DNA from: Hymenobacter norwichensis DSM 15439
GTDB taxonomy: Bacteria; Bacteroidota; Bacteroidia; Cytophagales; Hymenobacteraceae
DNA: 64,000 nucleotides
Assembly (NCBI RefSeq): GCF_000420705.1
Contig: NZ_ATVL01000007.1
Location: 62,001-126,000 of the forward strand
Direction: 5' to 3'
Shown here: one piece after another, positions 17,306-26,589 of the stretch
Layout: each line of letters starts with the position of its first letter
How positions within the stretch are numbered: position 1 is the stretch's first letter
Notes under the pieces: model-generated
What the model saw: the letters and a program-made list of their open reading frames with translations, nothing else
What the model was told of the DNA's origin: nothing
Databases searched by the model: none
Position numbers and translations under genes: made by a program

Positions 17306-17842
17306 TTAGCTGACCTGTTTCGTAATCCGGTTGAGCTGGCGCTGATGGTGCAGGATGTGGTCGAGCATGAAATCCAGCGTTTGGTAGATGGTAAGCATGC
17401 CCGAACGGGGATGCTTGAAAATGGCCCGATCGAGCAGATTGTTGGGATACTCGTTAAGAATCTGCTCCAGGCTGCGGCGCACCGATTCCCATTCCTGCCG
17501 CAGTTCGGGTAGGGGCGGGACCTGCTCGGGTGTCAGCGCTTTGAGCTTGGAAGGAGCCTTAAATTTGATGCCCGGTATCCGGAACAACGCTCTCATTAAA
17601 AAGTATTTCAGCTGGTGGCCCATGCTAGCTTTCTGTAGTTCTTCGGTGCTACGTAGCTTTTTGTCGATGTAGTGGTTGATGCCCGTCTCGGATATCAGCA
17701 GATGGTGCACCACCTGCGCCGCCGACCACTGCCCCGCACCCGGCGACTGATGGGCCCGAGGGCCAAGGGCTTCGGCACTCTGGAACAAGTGGTTGGTAGC
17801 AAGTTCGAGTTGCTCGAAGCGAAGGTGCAAACGATGATTCAT
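17306..17842 (-). CDS. DinB-like (DUF1569/DinB_2 fold) protein
   Basis: A 178-residue protein with the four-helix DinB/YfiT-like pattern: an early His in WSAAQVVHHLLISE and a late HxxxH-like pair in MLDHILHHQRQLNRI, which together form the metal site of this fold. Members include thiol transferases and many uncharacterised stress-associated proteins. There is no signal peptide. It is a single-gene unit ending at the bidirectional terminator. Fold assignment is good; activity is not known. Confidence 0.82.
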   Translation of the reverse strand: MNHRLHLRFEQLELATNHLFQSAEALGPRAHQSPGAGQWSAAQVVHHLLISETGINHYIDKKLRSTEELQKASMGHQLKYFLMRALFRIPGIKFKAPSKLKALTPEQVPPLPELRQEWESVRRSLEQILNEYPNNLLDRAIFKHPRSGMLTIYQTLDFMLDHILHHQRQLNRITKQVS

Positions 17843-17987
17843 GTGGGAAAGTGGCGGTAGGAGAGAAGCGGCGTAGCTTTGGGTGAAAGGTACGTAGAAT
17901 ACCTGCCTATGGTCGGGCCGGAATGTTGGGGCGCTGCTTAAGGTCCCGACCCATATCCTGCTTCGTTATTTTGCAATCTGCCGCTGA

Positions 17988-19421
17988 ATGCCCACTCGAT
18001 CTACTTCATCTGTTCAGCCAATTACCCCTGCCGTCCGCGTAGCCATCTGGCGGCGCCTTCTGGCCCAGCCGTGGCCGGTGTGGGTGCGGGCCTTGGTGGT
18101 ATTGGGGCTTTATGGCGGCTACTTTCTGCTGGGCGGCGGCCTGCAAGGGGAAAGGATGCCGTTCGACGCCGGGCACTATTGGGAGCTGGCCGTTGGGTTT
18201 CAGCAGCACCACCAGTCGTTTTCATTGCTCAACTTCCACGACCCAACCCGGGGCTACTTGGCGGCGCTGCTTCAGTTTCCGGCGTTAATGGTACGCTTCT
18301 TTACGGGCTGCTCCATGCCCACCGCCGCCAAAGTGATGGGTACCGGCTGGGCAACCCTGCTTTTTGCGTTTCTGATTCCGGAGGTGTGGCAAAGCGTTAG
18401 TCGGCGGCCGGTGAGCGGTGGCCGGTGGCTGCTGCTGATACTGCTGGCCTTCTGTTTCTGGCGCGACTATTTCAGCTTCACCACCACCGACATGCCCGCG
18501 TTAAGCTTGCTATTGCTGGCGCTCTGGGCCGTTAGCCGGGCTGGCATTAGCTGGTGGCTGGTGGCCGGTCTGAGTCTGGCTGCGGCTTTCAACAGCCGGC
18601 CGATGTATTTGGCTGCCGTACTACCAACTTTGCTGCTGGCGGGCTGGTGGAACCGGCAGCACCAAGGCTTGGGCTGGGTGCGGTGGCTGGCCCTAGCGGT
18701 GGGCGTGAGCGTGGCCCTTGCTCCGCAACTGGCCATCAACCGCCTGTATTTCAATAGCAACAGTCCGCTGGTACTGGCGCGGGTATCCAGCCAGCAAACC
18801 ACGCCGCTCTACCTCAAGCAGCTCACCTGGGGCACCCGCGTACTGCGCTACGACACCAACCAGGACCGTGCCCTTATCTATGCCGATTCGGCTGGGCTGG
18901 CGCTGCTCCGCCGGGAAGGCCTCAGGGAGTATCAGTCGTATACGCAGTTTCTGTGGGTGGCCGCGCGCCATCCGCTCAACTACGGCTGGCGATATGTGCG
19001 CCATCTTTTCAATGGGCTTGATGTGTGGCAGCCCACACCGTATCTATTTCAGAAATACGAGCCGGTTCGTTTCTGGGTGCAGCTGCTCAACTACAGTGTT
19101 CTGGGCGCGGGGTTGAGCGTGCTGCTGCGGCTGCCGCCGGGCCGCCTGCCGGGCTGGCCGCGCGCCGGGATGCTGCTGGCGTTGCTGCTGCCCTGCCTTG
19201 TGGCCATTCCCACGGCCATCGAAACGCGGTTTTTGCTGCCGCTGCACTTGCTGCTGTTGGCGTTGGCCGCTTTCTGGTTCAGCCCCGGCCAACTGCGGCA
19301 GTGGCCCCGGCTGGCCGTAGTGCTGCTGGCCGGATTGTGGCTGGGCGGCTGCTTCTGGCTCTCGGATTCCACGGCCCGCACCCTGCAACCGGACCAGCTT
19401 AAAACCCTAGTTGATGACTAG
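17988..19421 (+). CDS. Polytopic membrane protein, glycosyltransferase-like, copy 1
   Basis: A 477-residue protein with about nine to eleven hydrophobic segments. The first extracytoplasmic loop carries MPFDAGHYWELAVGF, an Asp-bearing loop placed as in GT-C glycosyltransferases (PMT/ArnT-like), and FWRDYFSFTTTDMPALSLL is a second polar block. The C-terminal third contains the shared RLFNGLDVWQPTPY-type block. A role in lipid-linked sugar transfer is plausible but not shown. The next gene on the same strand is a clear paralogue: both share ALDYW/AGHYW, FWRDYF, FNGLDV and ETRFLLPLHL blocks. Confidence 0.75.
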   Translation: MPTRSTSSVQPITPAVRVAIWRRLLAQPWPVWVRALVVLGLYGGYFLLGGGLQGERMPFDAGHYWELAVGFQQHHQSFSLLNFHDPTRGYLAALLQFPALMVRFFTGCSMPTAAKVMGTGWATLLFAFLIPEVWQSVSRRPVSGGRWLLLILLAFCFWRDYFSFTTTDMPALSLLLLALWAVSRAGISWWLVAGLSLAAAFNSRPMYLAAVLPTLLLAGWWNRQHQGLGWVRWLALAVGVSVALAPQLAINRLYFNSNSPLVLARVSSQQTTPLYLKQLTWGTRVLRYDTNQDRALIYADSAGLALLRREGLREYQSYTQFLWVAARHPLNYGWRYVRHLFNGLDVWQPTPYLFQKYEPVRFWVQLLNYSVLGAGLSVLLRLPPGRLPGWPRAGMLLALLLPCLVAIPTAIETRFLLPLHLLLLALAAFWFSPGQLRQWPRLAVVLLAGLWLGGCFWLSDSTARTLQPDQLKTLVDD

Positions 19422-19500
19422 ATAGTATTTTGCTGGCTACACTGGCTGGCGCCCTTACTTTATCGCTCAGGCTGAATTATTTACTCTCCAACCTATACTC

Positions 19501-20904
19501 TTGCTGCCTTCCTCTGTATTGCCGCGCCCGGCGGGGCATGCCTTCCGCGAGTACCGGCCGCTGACGCTGCTGATTCTGGTGGTGTATCTGGTGTATCTGC
19601 CCTTTTCGGGGTATACCAAGATGTATTATGATGCACTGGATTACTGGTTTATCTCCATCTACTTCCATCACGAGGGCAGTATCTCCCTGCTGAACTATCA
19701 TAACAGTCTGCGCGGCTACCTGCTGCCGCTGCTGCTGTTTCCGTTCCGCATCGTGCAGTTCTACACCGATGTGCCGCCCATCGTGTTCGGACGGCTGCTG
19801 GGAGCCGTGTCGGCGGCGGTGGGCTTTGGCTGGCTGTCCCCAGCGCTGTGGCAGGTGGTACGGGGGCGTCCGGAGCCACTGGGGTGGCCGCGGCGGTTGG
19901 CATTTGCGGCCCTGGGTTTTGTCCTGTGGCGCGACTATTTCAACTTCACCCTCTCCGATTTTCCGGCGCTGTGGGTGCTAGGGCTGGGGTTGCTGCTGCT
20001 GCATCGGTTCCGGGGGCTGGGCTGGATGGTAGCGGCTGGGGCGTGCATGGCGGCGGCCTATAATATCCGTCCTAGTTACCTGATTGCCGCGCCGTTTTTT
20101 CTGGGTGTGCAACTGCTGGCTCCTTATGCCGGTACCCGGCCACGGCTGCTGGGCACGGCGGCGCTGGTGTTGGGGGCGGGGCTGGTACTCGGGCCGCAAT
20201 GGGCCATCAACCGCCATCAGTTTGGGCAGAATACGCCCGTAGTGCTCTCTTACATTAAGGAGCTGGAAACCAACAACCTCTACCGCGAAAAGATGAAATG
20301 GGGTCTGCTGCATCAAAAGCTGGAAACCTCCCTCGACCGCAGCTACCCCGACCAAATGCTCATCTTCCGCGACGTAGCGGGCGAGCAGCTAATCCGCAAC
20401 GAGCATATCACTTGGTTTGATTCCTACGCCGATTACTTCTGGCTGGTGTTGCGCCAACCACTGGTATTCAGTAAGATGTACGCCCAGCGCCTCTTCAACG
20501 GCCTTGATGTGCAATACCCGACCCCGTACATTACAAAGATTTACGTCTCGACGCTGGGGCTGGCCGGACTGAATTACACCGTGTGGTTTGGGGCCCTGCT
20601 AGTGGTGCTGCATACTCGGTTTCGGCGGTGGCCGCTGCGGCAGTGGCTGGTGCTGGCCGTGCTGCTGGTGCCCTGCCTGCCTATGCTGCCTATGAGTATG
20701 GAATGCCGTTTCCTGCTGCCGCTACATTTGGTACTCTACGCCACTATCTGCTTCGGCTGGCCCGCTCAGTGGCAGCCGATCAACATTGGCCGCCGCCAAC
20801 TGCTGACTGTGGCCGCCGCATACCTCGTGTTTGTGGCACTGTGCTTTTACGCCTCCGCTTCCGCGCAAGCCACGCTGGAATTTGGGCCCCGCTCGTTGTG
20901 GTAG
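19501..20904 (+). CDS. Polytopic membrane protein, glycosyltransferase-like, copy 2
   Basis: A 467-residue paralogue of the preceding gene with the same blocks (YDALDYWFISIYF, LWRDYFNFTLSDFPAL, RLFNGLDVQYPTPY, MECRFLLPLHL). The start is a TTG at 19501: no ATG or GTG lies between the in-frame stop at 19423 and that point, and the first ATG (19621) would remove the first membrane segment, which aligns with copy 1. About 80 bases separate it from copy 1. It is probably a GT-C-type or related integral membrane enzyme. Function not established. Confidence 0.75.
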   Translation: MLPSSVLPRPAGHAFREYRPLTLLILVVYLVYLPFSGYTKMYYDALDYWFISIYFHHEGSISLLNYHNSLRGYLLPLLLFPFRIVQFYTDVPPIVFGRLLGAVSAAVGFGWLSPALWQVVRGRPEPLGWPRRLAFAALGFVLWRDYFNFTLSDFPALWVLGLGLLLLHRFRGLGWMVAAGACMAAAYNIRPSYLIAAPFFLGVQLLAPYAGTRPRLLGTAALVLGAGLVLGPQWAINRHQFGQNTPVVLSYIKELETNNLYREKMKWGLLHQKLETSLDRSYPDQMLIFRDVAGEQLIRNEHITWFDSYADYFWLVLRQPLVFSKMYAQRLFNGLDVQYPTPYITKIYVSTLGLAGLNYTVWFGALLVVLHTRFRRWPLRQWLVLAVLLVPCLPMLPMSMECRFLLPLHLVLYATICFGWPAQWQPINIGRRQLLTVAAAYLVFVALCFYASASAQATLEFGPRSLW

Positions 20905-21000
20905 TGTGTCTGTATCCCTCTCAAAAGCATATGTGAATGGTAATGTTGAGTCTTTCGAAGCATCTTTACCGTTTCGGCTTCTCGGCAAAGTAGTCCACAA

Positions 21001-21040
21001 AAAAAACACCCCGCTGGCAGATGCCAGCGGGGTGTTTTTT
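21001..21040. terminator. Bidirectional intrinsic terminator
   Basis: A 19-bp perfect stem (ACACCCCGCTGGCA core) with A6 and T6 ends lies between the convergent membrane-protein gene and pdhB. Confidence 0.92.
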
Positions 21041-21059
21041 GATCTATAGATTCTGTGAT

Positions 21060-22043
21060 TTAAGCTTTCTGGTACGTTACCTCTTTCACAGCCTGTACGG
21101 TGCGGGCCACGTTCGGCAGCGAAGCTTCGATGAGGGTAGGAGCGTAGGGCAGCGGCACGTCCATGCAGGTTACGCGCACTACGGGGGCATCCATGTAGTC
21201 GAAGGCGCGGCGCTGCACGATGTAGGCCAGCTCCGAGCTGATGCTGGCCAACGGCCAAGCTTCTTCTACCACCACCATGCGGTTGGTTTTCTTCACCGAA
21301 GCTACCAGCGTATCGTAGTCGATTGGGCGCACTGAGCGCAGGTCGATAACCTCGGCTTCAATGCCGTCTTTGGCCAACTCGTCAGCAGCAGCCAAAGCCA
21401 CTTTCATCATCTTGCCGAAGCTAACCAGCGTCACCGACTTGCCTTCGCGCACTACGTTGGCTTTGCCGATTTCCAGCAGATACTCTTCTTCGGGTACCTC
21501 ACCTTTGTCGCCGTACATCTGCTCCGACTCCATGAAAATCACTGGATCTGGGTCGCGGATGGCGGCTTTCAGCAGGCCTTTGGCGTCATATGGGTTCGAA
21601 GGAACTACCACTTTCAGGCCGGGTGTGTTGGCGTACCAGTTCTCGAAGTTCTGCGAGTGCTGGCTGGAAAGCATACCGGCGCTGCCGGTTGGGCCGCGGA
21701 ACACGATAGGGCAGGAGTACTGTCCGCCCGACATCGAGTAAATCTTGGCGGCCGAGTTGATAACCTGGTCGATGGCCACCAACGAGAAGTTGAAGGTCAT
21801 GAACTCGATAACGGGAATCAGGCCGTTGATGGCCGCGCCTACGCCGATACCGGCAAAACCTAGCTCGGCAATCGGGGTGTCAATCACACGCTCCGGGCCG
21901 AATTCGTCGAGCATGCCCTGGCTTACTTTGTAGGCCCCGTTGTACTCGGCTACTTCTTCGCCCATCAGAAACACGCGTGGGTCGCGCCGCATTTCTTCGG
22001 ACAGCGCTTCACGCAGGGCTTCCCGGAATTGAATGGTCCGCAT
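21060..22043 (-). CDS. pdhB: Pyruvate dehydrogenase E1 component, beta subunit
   Basis: A 327-residue protein that matches the usual length and order of the E1 beta chain. It starts [18 protein letters not shown], has the [18 protein letters not shown] block (the Glu that activates thiamine diphosphate lies here), then [15 protein letters not shown] and [18 protein letters not shown] near the C-terminus. With an alpha subunit encoded elsewhere it decarboxylates pyruvate (or a branched 2-oxoacid) and passes the acetyl unit to E2 lipoyl groups in the cytoplasm. Bacteroidota commonly keep the subunits at separate loci. It ends at a strong terminator. Branched-chain E1 beta is the main alternative. 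Confidence 0.93.
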   Translation of the reverse strand: MRTIQFREALREALSEEMRRDPRVFLMGEEVAEYNGAYKVSQGMLDEFGPERVIDTPIAELGFAGIGVGAAINGLIPVIEFMTFNFSLVAIDQVINSAAKIYSMSGGQYSCPIVFRGPTGSAGMLSSQHSQNFENWYANTPGLKVVVPSNPYDAKGLLKAAIRDPDPVIFMESEQMYGDKGEVPEEEYLLEIGKANVVREGKSVTLVSFGKMMKVALAAADELAKDGIEAEVIDLRSVRPIDYDTLVASVKKTNRMVVVEEAWPLASISSELAYIVQRRAFDYMDAPVVRVTCMDVPLPYAPTLIEASLPNVARTVQAVKEVTYQKA

Positions 22044-22141
22044 AGATGTTGATTAGCAGAAAATCGAAAAGTGAAAACAGCAAAAACCGGCTCGGGCCGG
22101 CGCGTAAAGCTACAACGGCAAGCCCGGTTGGGCAAGCTGGT

Positions 22142-22570
22142 TCATGATTCAAGTTGCAGCCGCACTGTATCAGCGTTGACTTTAATGCCCCATTCGCTCT
22201 GAAAATACAGAGTTAAATCATAGCTGTGCTGAGCATCCACATTGAAATAAATGTTTTCAAACTCATCACGACTTTCAGTCGGGGTGCGACAGATACTTTG
22301 TAGGCAAGCATCCTCACTAAGTGGGTAATCTGGGTCTCGCGCCTTCACTTGCATGTAGCCGACTCCCTCAAATAGTAGGTATAAAGTTTGTGCCGCCGCA
22401 TTCTTCGCCCACTCGCCCGATGATTTCTGCCAAGAAAGTATGAGCCTAGCTTCTGCTGGTACATAAGTAAGCTGGCTGAAATCGTAGTGGTTATGCAAAT
22501 CAGCATAACCATCATCAGGCCATTCTAGGTCGATGTTTTGGCGGCCGATAGCGAAGTTCAGAAGCTGCAT
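22142..22570 (-). CDS. Hypothetical small acidic protein, 142 residues
   Basis: I do not recognise a family. The protein is cytoplasmic by appearance (no signal peptide), acidic, and rich in aromatic residues (FEGVGYMQVKARDPDYPL, YFNVDAQHSYDLTLYFQ). Its base composition is visibly more AT-rich than its neighbours, which suggests later arrival. The start is 8 bases after the stop of the OmpA/TPR lipoprotein gene, so it can be co-transcribed. Small, acidic, lower-GC proteins of this type are often immunity proteins of contact toxins, but nothing here proves that. Confidence 0.7.
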   Translation of the reverse strand: MQLLNFAIGRQNIDLEWPDDGYADLHNHYDFSQLTYVPAEARLILSWQKSSGEWAKNAAAQTLYLLFEGVGYMQVKARDPDYPLSEDACLQSICRTPTESRDEFENIYFNVDAQHSYDLTLYFQSEWGIKVNADTVRLQLES

Positions 22571-22578
22571 AAAGTCAC

Positions 22579-24390
22579 CTATTGCTTCAGCACCTCCACA
22601 AACGTCTTGGTGCGGGCCATGTCCATGAACTCGAGGTCCTCGACGGCGCGCTGGGCGAACTTGCGGTCTAGCTGCACGGCGCGGCGCAGGTTTTCGCCCA
22701 TACGGGCTTCATCTTTTTGGCGGGCGGCCACCACGGCCAAGCAGTAGTAAGCCAGCGGGTCGTTGGGTTTGAGGGTGAGGGCCTCCTGGTAGATGCCGGC
22801 GGCGCCGTCGTAATTGCTTTTCAGCAGGTAGATAAGGGCGCGGTTCATGGTGTTCTGGTAGCTTTTCGAGCTGTAGCTAAGGCTGCTCAGGGCATCATCC
22901 AACTGCCCAATTTCGATTTCCAGCGCGGCTTTATCGGCAAACACTTTATCGAGGACAGGGCGTGAACCACCTAGCTTGATGGCGTAATCATAGCTCTGAA
23001 GCGCCTCTAGTTTGTCGCCAGCGCGGTGGTAAGCGGTGGCCACCCGGTAAAACATAACGGCCGTGGGGTTGCGGTGAGCGGCCAGCGTAAAGTTGACTGC
23101 TGCGCGCCGTAGATAGGCCCGGCGCACTTTGTCGCTCACTTCCTTCTCGGAGCGTTGTAGTAGCACCACGGCCAGGTTGTGGTAGGCTTCCCAGTTGCCA
23201 GTAGCCGCCACCGAAGTTTCGTAGATGCGCTGTTTCTCGGCGAGTAGCGGGGTGAGCGTGGCGGAGTAGCGCAGCTCCTCGGGCGTGAGGGCATCGGTTT
23301 CCAACTGCTTGTCCACTATCTTTTTCGAGAGTAGATAAATCTCGGAATCGTAGCGCTTGGGGGCGGTGTACTGCACGGCCACCGTGCCGAAGCGCATCAC
23401 TGGGTAGATGTATTGCTCGAGATAATCGAAGTAGGAAAGCTGGTGCAGGCTCTTTTCCTTCTGGGCATAGCTGCCCGGTGTGTCGTTGACGAGCAGCAGC
23501 ACCGAATCAATCTGCGCAGGCTTGAGCGCCGACTGCTGCACCTTGCTTAAGAATAGGTCCCAGCGGCGGACGTAGGTTTCCGTCTCGAAGTCGATGGCGC
23601 TGACCTTGTTGAGGTAGGAATCGGTATCGACGCGCTTCTTATAGTACTTGAGCAGCGCCTGCACCCGTTTGTTGGCTAGGCGGGAGTCACGCGAATCGAT
23701 GGAGTCGGGCGAGTGGCCGGCCACTATCATCACCTTGGTGGTGTGTTGGTTGGCCTCAATGAAATCTTCCAAGGCCGCCACGTTGGTACCCAGAAAGTTG
23801 CGGATTTCAGCCTTGCCGTTGTCGAAGTAGAAGGGCAGTACCCGGGTGCCGCTCATATTGTTGTCAGCTGCTTCTGCGAGCAGGGCAATGGCTGAATCCT
23901 GGCGCACTACCAGTTGCCCGGTGCTCACAATGCCGCGTGCCACACGGGTTTCCCGGCCCTTTAGGCGTTTGCCATTGGGTTTCAACTGACGTACTTCGGC
24001 CTGCGCCAGCAACTCGCCAGGGCTCTTGTTGGGCGCGTACGGAAACGACATCTGCTTGGTAATCACCAGTTGGTCTTTCTGGTTTTCGTTATAGGTGTAC
24101 TCGCCTGACTGAAACGAGAGGCGGCCCAGGGTGTCTTCGCGCAGTTCGTTGTCGTAACGGTAGCGCATGTTCAGGCTGAAGGCAGCGCCATCCTTCAAGT
24201 GTTTGGCCGGTACGCGGGCCGTAACTTCGAAAAGCACGTTTTCGCCGTTGGTTTCCAGCACCGACGGCTGCACGCTTATTTGTTGGCCGGCCTGCGCAAC
24301 CTTCAGCATCCGAGGCAACGTACAACCGGGTAATATGCTAGTTCCTGCAACCAGCAGCGCAAACGAAATCAGGGGCAACGAGCTTCTCAT
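22579..24390 (-). CDS. OmpA-like/TPR outer-membrane lipoprotein
   Basis: A 603-residue protein. ATG 24390 gives MRSSLPLISFALLVAG with a lipobox at ILPGC, so it should be lipidated; an upstream extension of 44 codons has no signal features. A middle OmpA-C-like domain begins at LPFYFDNGKAEI and includes DSIDSRDSRLANKRVQALL, the peptidoglycan-binding pattern, somewhat diverged. The C-terminal part (about 420-590) has tetratricopeptide helices, for example EALQSYDYAIKLGG and AAGIYQEALTLKPNDPLAYY. It probably links outer membrane and peptidoglycan and scaffolds partners. The small gene downstream follows at 8 bases. It is divergent from the PspC-like gene. Confidence 0.85.
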   Translation of the reverse strand: MRSSLPLISFALLVAGTSILPGCTLPRMLKVAQAGQQISVQPSVLETNGENVLFEVTARVPAKHLKDGAAFSLNMRYRYDNELREDTLGRLSFQSGEYTYNENQKDQLVITKQMSFPYAPNKSPGELLAQAEVRQLKPNGKRLKGRETRVARGIVSTGQLVVRQDSAIALLAEAADNNMSGTRVLPFYFDNGKAEIRNFLGTNVAALEDFIEANQHTTKVMIVAGHSPDSIDSRDSRLANKRVQALLKYYKKRVDTDSYLNKVSAIDFETETYVRRWDLFLSKVQQSALKPAQIDSVLLLVNDTPGSYAQKEKSLHQLSYFDYLEQYIYPVMRFGTVAVQYTAPKRYDSEIYLLSKKIVDKQLETDALTPEELRYSATLTPLLAEKQRIYETSVAATGNWEAYHNLAVVLLQRSEKEVSDKVRRAYLRRAAVNFTLAAHRNPTAVMFYRVATAYHRAGDKLEALQSYDYAIKLGGSRPVLDKVFADKAALEIEIGQLDDALSSLSYSSKSYQNTMNRALIYLLKSNYDGAAGIYQEALTLKPNDPLAYYCLAVVAARQKDEARMGENLRRAVQLDRKFAQRAVEDLEFMDMARTKTFVEVLKQ

Positions 24391-24543
24391 AGGCAATAGG
24401 GGCGGGGGAATTTCAGCAAGCAAACGAAAAACCAGCCGCCACCGACGTATCTTGGATGGGATTTGTACCGGTTGGGCTTGCTTCCGTAACTGTATCTTGT
24501 TATTTTCAACCAAGTTAGCCACAGATTGAAACGAGAAATAGCT

Positions 24544-24762
24544 ATGAAAAAACTAACCGACTATATCGAGAAGCAGAGCTTCGGGGTCTGCAATGCTGTG
24601 GGCAATCGGCTGGGATTTTCTTCGGGCAGTGTCCGGCTATCCTTCGTGTATGCTTCGTTTTTCACGTTCGGCTCACCGATTGTGCTGTACTTTGCGCTGG
24701 CTTTCTGGATGAATGTACGGCGGGCCCTGCGTCGGCAGCGCAGTACCGTTTGGGATTTGTAG
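24544..24762 (+). CDS. PspC-domain-like small membrane protein
   Basis: A 72-residue protein starting MKKLTDYIEKQSFGVCNAVG. The body matches the PspC domain: a short amphipathic start, GVCNAVGNRLGFSSGSVRLSFVYA, then a single membrane segment FFTFGSPIVLYFALAFW and a basic tail. PspC domains sense or buffer envelope stress. A TTG 18 bases upstream could also start, but the ATG fits the family N-terminus. It is divergent from the OmpA/TPR lipoprotein gene and followed by a terminator. Confidence 0.8.
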   Translation: MKKLTDYIEKQSFGVCNAVGNRLGFSSGSVRLSFVYASFFTFGSPIVLYFALAFWMNVRRALRRQRSTVWDL

Positions 24763-24787
24763 GAATACAGTTTTCGTGTGCTTCAGT

Positions 24788-24818
24788 GCCTGCTCTTTTC
24801 GGGGCAGGCTTTTTTTTG
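24788..24818 (+). terminator. Intrinsic terminator after the PspC-like gene
   Basis: GCCTGC pairs with GCAGGC and is followed by a run of eight T residues, 26 bases after the stop codon. Confidence 0.8.
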
Positions 24819-24860
24819 CTGTTTTCGGTGGGTGTATTTCTTGTAGAAGTTGGCAGTGAG

Positions 24861-25949
24861 CTAACGTAAAAGAGTAGCCTTTAAATCTGAGAATTTGCGC
24901 TGCCCTTTCGCAAAATAGGCCCACACGAGGCTGCCTTGGTACACGCCGGGCCGCTCAGATGCCAGCAAGCGAGGTGGGTGCTGTTGTCGCACTTGCTTCC
25001 AGTAGGAGAGGCCCCGGTAAAAATCAAGGTGTGCCCGCAAAATAGCTTTGGTATCGGCGGTTTCGCCTTGTAGCAGTAGGCGCAGGGCGGCCACCCAATC
25101 CAGCACGAGGCGCACGCCCATAGCGCCCGGCAGTTCCGGCGCGGCAGTGTTTTTGTACACCAGTGCCAACCCGTTGCGGAAATTGAGGTAGGTTTTGCGA
25201 GGATTGGACTTGTGCAGCGTGCCACCTCCCACGTGGTACACCGTGCTGCCGCCGTGGTACCATATTTCGTGGCCCGCGTTCCAGAGCCGCCAGCACAGGT
25301 CTATTTCCTCCATGTGGGCGAAAAAGCGCGTTTCCAGGCCGCCCAACGTATGCCAAGCTTCAGCGCGCACCAGCAAGCATGCGCCAGTCGCCCAGGCCAC
25401 TGGCCGCGGGTCGTCGTACTGGCCGTGGTCCGCTTCGATAGTGTCGAAGAGCCGGCCCCGGCAAAAAGGATACCCCAGCCGGTCAAGGTAACCGCCACCC
25501 GCCCCTGCGTACTCGAACAGCTCTCGCTGTGCCGGATCGGAGCTATACTGGCGGATTTTGGGCTGCACGGCGGCTACCTTGGGGCGTTCCTCTAGTAATT
25601 GCCGCAACGGTAACAGCCAGCCCGATGTCACTTCCACGTCGGAGTTCAGCAACACGTAGTAGCGAAACCGAGCTGTCAATTGCTTCAAGCCTTGGTTATA
25701 GCCTTCACAGAAACCTAGGTTGGTGGCGTGCCTAATTACTTCTACCGCCGGAAACTCTGCCGCCAGCAGTGCTAGCGACTCGTCGGTGGAAGCATTGTCT
25801 GTTACCACTACCTGCGCTCCGTTGGAGTGAGCCACTACAGCGGGCAGGAACTGGCGCAGGAACAATGCTCCGTTCCAGTTCAAAAGAACGACGGCTACAT
25901 CGGCGCAGGAAGCAGGGGACGAAGCTGAATCAGAGGCCAAAACCGCCAA
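24861..25949 (-). CDS. Family 2 glycosyltransferase
   Basis: A 362-residue GT-A enzyme. It begins with the nucleotide-sugar binding strand VAVVLLNWNGALFLRQFLP, then VVTDNASTDES, NLGFCEGYNQGL and the metal-binding acidic motif LLNSDVEV. The acceptor-side block ETRFFAHMEEIDLCWRLW is typical of rhamnosyl- and related transferases of this family. No strong membrane segments are seen, so it probably acts at the cytoplasmic face. Its first 20 bases overlap the 3' end of the YbaB gene, so the two are translated as a pair. Confidence 0.9.
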   Translation of the reverse strand: MAVLASDSASSPASCADVAVVLLNWNGALFLRQFLPAVVAHSNGAQVVVTDNASTDESLALLAAEFPAVEVIRHATNLGFCEGYNQGLKQLTARFRYYVLLNSDVEVTSGWLLPLRQLLEERPKVAAVQPKIRQYSSDPAQRELFEYAGAGGGYLDRLGYPFCRGRLFDTIEADHGQYDDPRPVAWATGACLLVRAEAWHTLGGLETRFFAHMEEIDLCWRLWNAGHEIWYHGGSTVYHVGGGTLHKSNPRKTYLNFRNGLALVYKNTAAPELPGAMGVRLVLDWVAALRLLLQGETADTKAILRAHLDFYRGLSYWKQVRQQHPPRLLASERPGVYQGSLVWAYFAKGQRKFSDLKATLLR

Positions 25950-26259
25950 GGTCGAGGCCGGGAATATTGGGAATCAGGCCGCTGGTTTTGCTTTTCAACT
26001 CCTCCTTGGCTTTCTCGCCCGCTTCGGTCAGCGCCTTGTTCACGGCGGCTACCACTAGGTCCGACAGCATCTCCTGGTCCGAGAGCAACGACTCGTCGAT
26101 TTCCAGCTTCACGAGGCGGTGCTGGCCGTTGGCCGTGGCCCGCACCAGCCCACCGCCCGCTTCGCCGGTAGCCGTTACAAACTGCATTTCCTGCTGGGCT
26201 TTCTGCATTTTCTCTTGCAGTTCCTTCATCTTGCCCATCATTCCCATCATGTCAAACAT
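25930..26259 (-). CDS. YbaB/EbfC-family nucleoid-associated protein
   Basis: A 109-residue protein of the usual length. It starts with a Met- and Lys-rich helix ([21 protein letters not shown]) cut here at family-typical points, then [18 protein letters not shown], the conserved central strand-turn region, and ends in a long helix with a Gly/Pro-rich tail. Family members are small dimeric DNA-binding proteins, often encoded beside dnaX and recR, which are not seen here. It overlaps the downstream glycosyltransferase by 20 bases. Confidence 0.92.
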   Translation of the reverse strand: MFDMMGMMGKMKELQEKMQKAQQEMQFVTATGEAGGGLVRATANGQHRLVKLEIDESLLSDQEMLSDLVVAAVNKALTEAGEKAKEELKSKTSGLIPNIPGLDLGGFGL

Positions 26260-26589
26260 AAGCTGAAAAGTGCTCTAGGAGCGTTTAAACGAGTTTCAAA
26301 ATTGAGTAGTGCCGAGCAGTATAAGCCGTTGGTGGTGATAGCGCAACAGCGGTTCGGCCTACCTTACCTACGTAAAGCCGGCGGCGGCTTCATTGTTCGC
26401 GCCGGCAGGGCCGCGCAAGAAGCAAAATTAGGGCACGTAGTACAATCCTGCGGAAAAAGTGCCGTAAATCAACAAAACTCGCTTAACATTGGCGCCGGAA
26501 ACAGCCCCGGCCTGTTGTCCGAAAACCCACTATATGCGGCAACGCGTAGTGGGCCTGATGCACACAACCGCTATAACCCCCAAGCAGTA
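26260..26589. other. Intergenic region between divergent ybaB-like and idh genes
   Basis: This 330-base stretch should contain both promoters. The isocitrate dehydrogenase frame stays open through it, but codon content there is not protein-like. No clear -33/-7 pair, repeat or RNA gene was seen. Confidence 0.5.

Noticed and set aside
20941..20980. Sequence similar to one arm of the family A palindrome (TTTCGAAGCATCT)
   Set aside because: Only about a dozen bases match and there is no second arm or loop, so it is at most a very old remnant.
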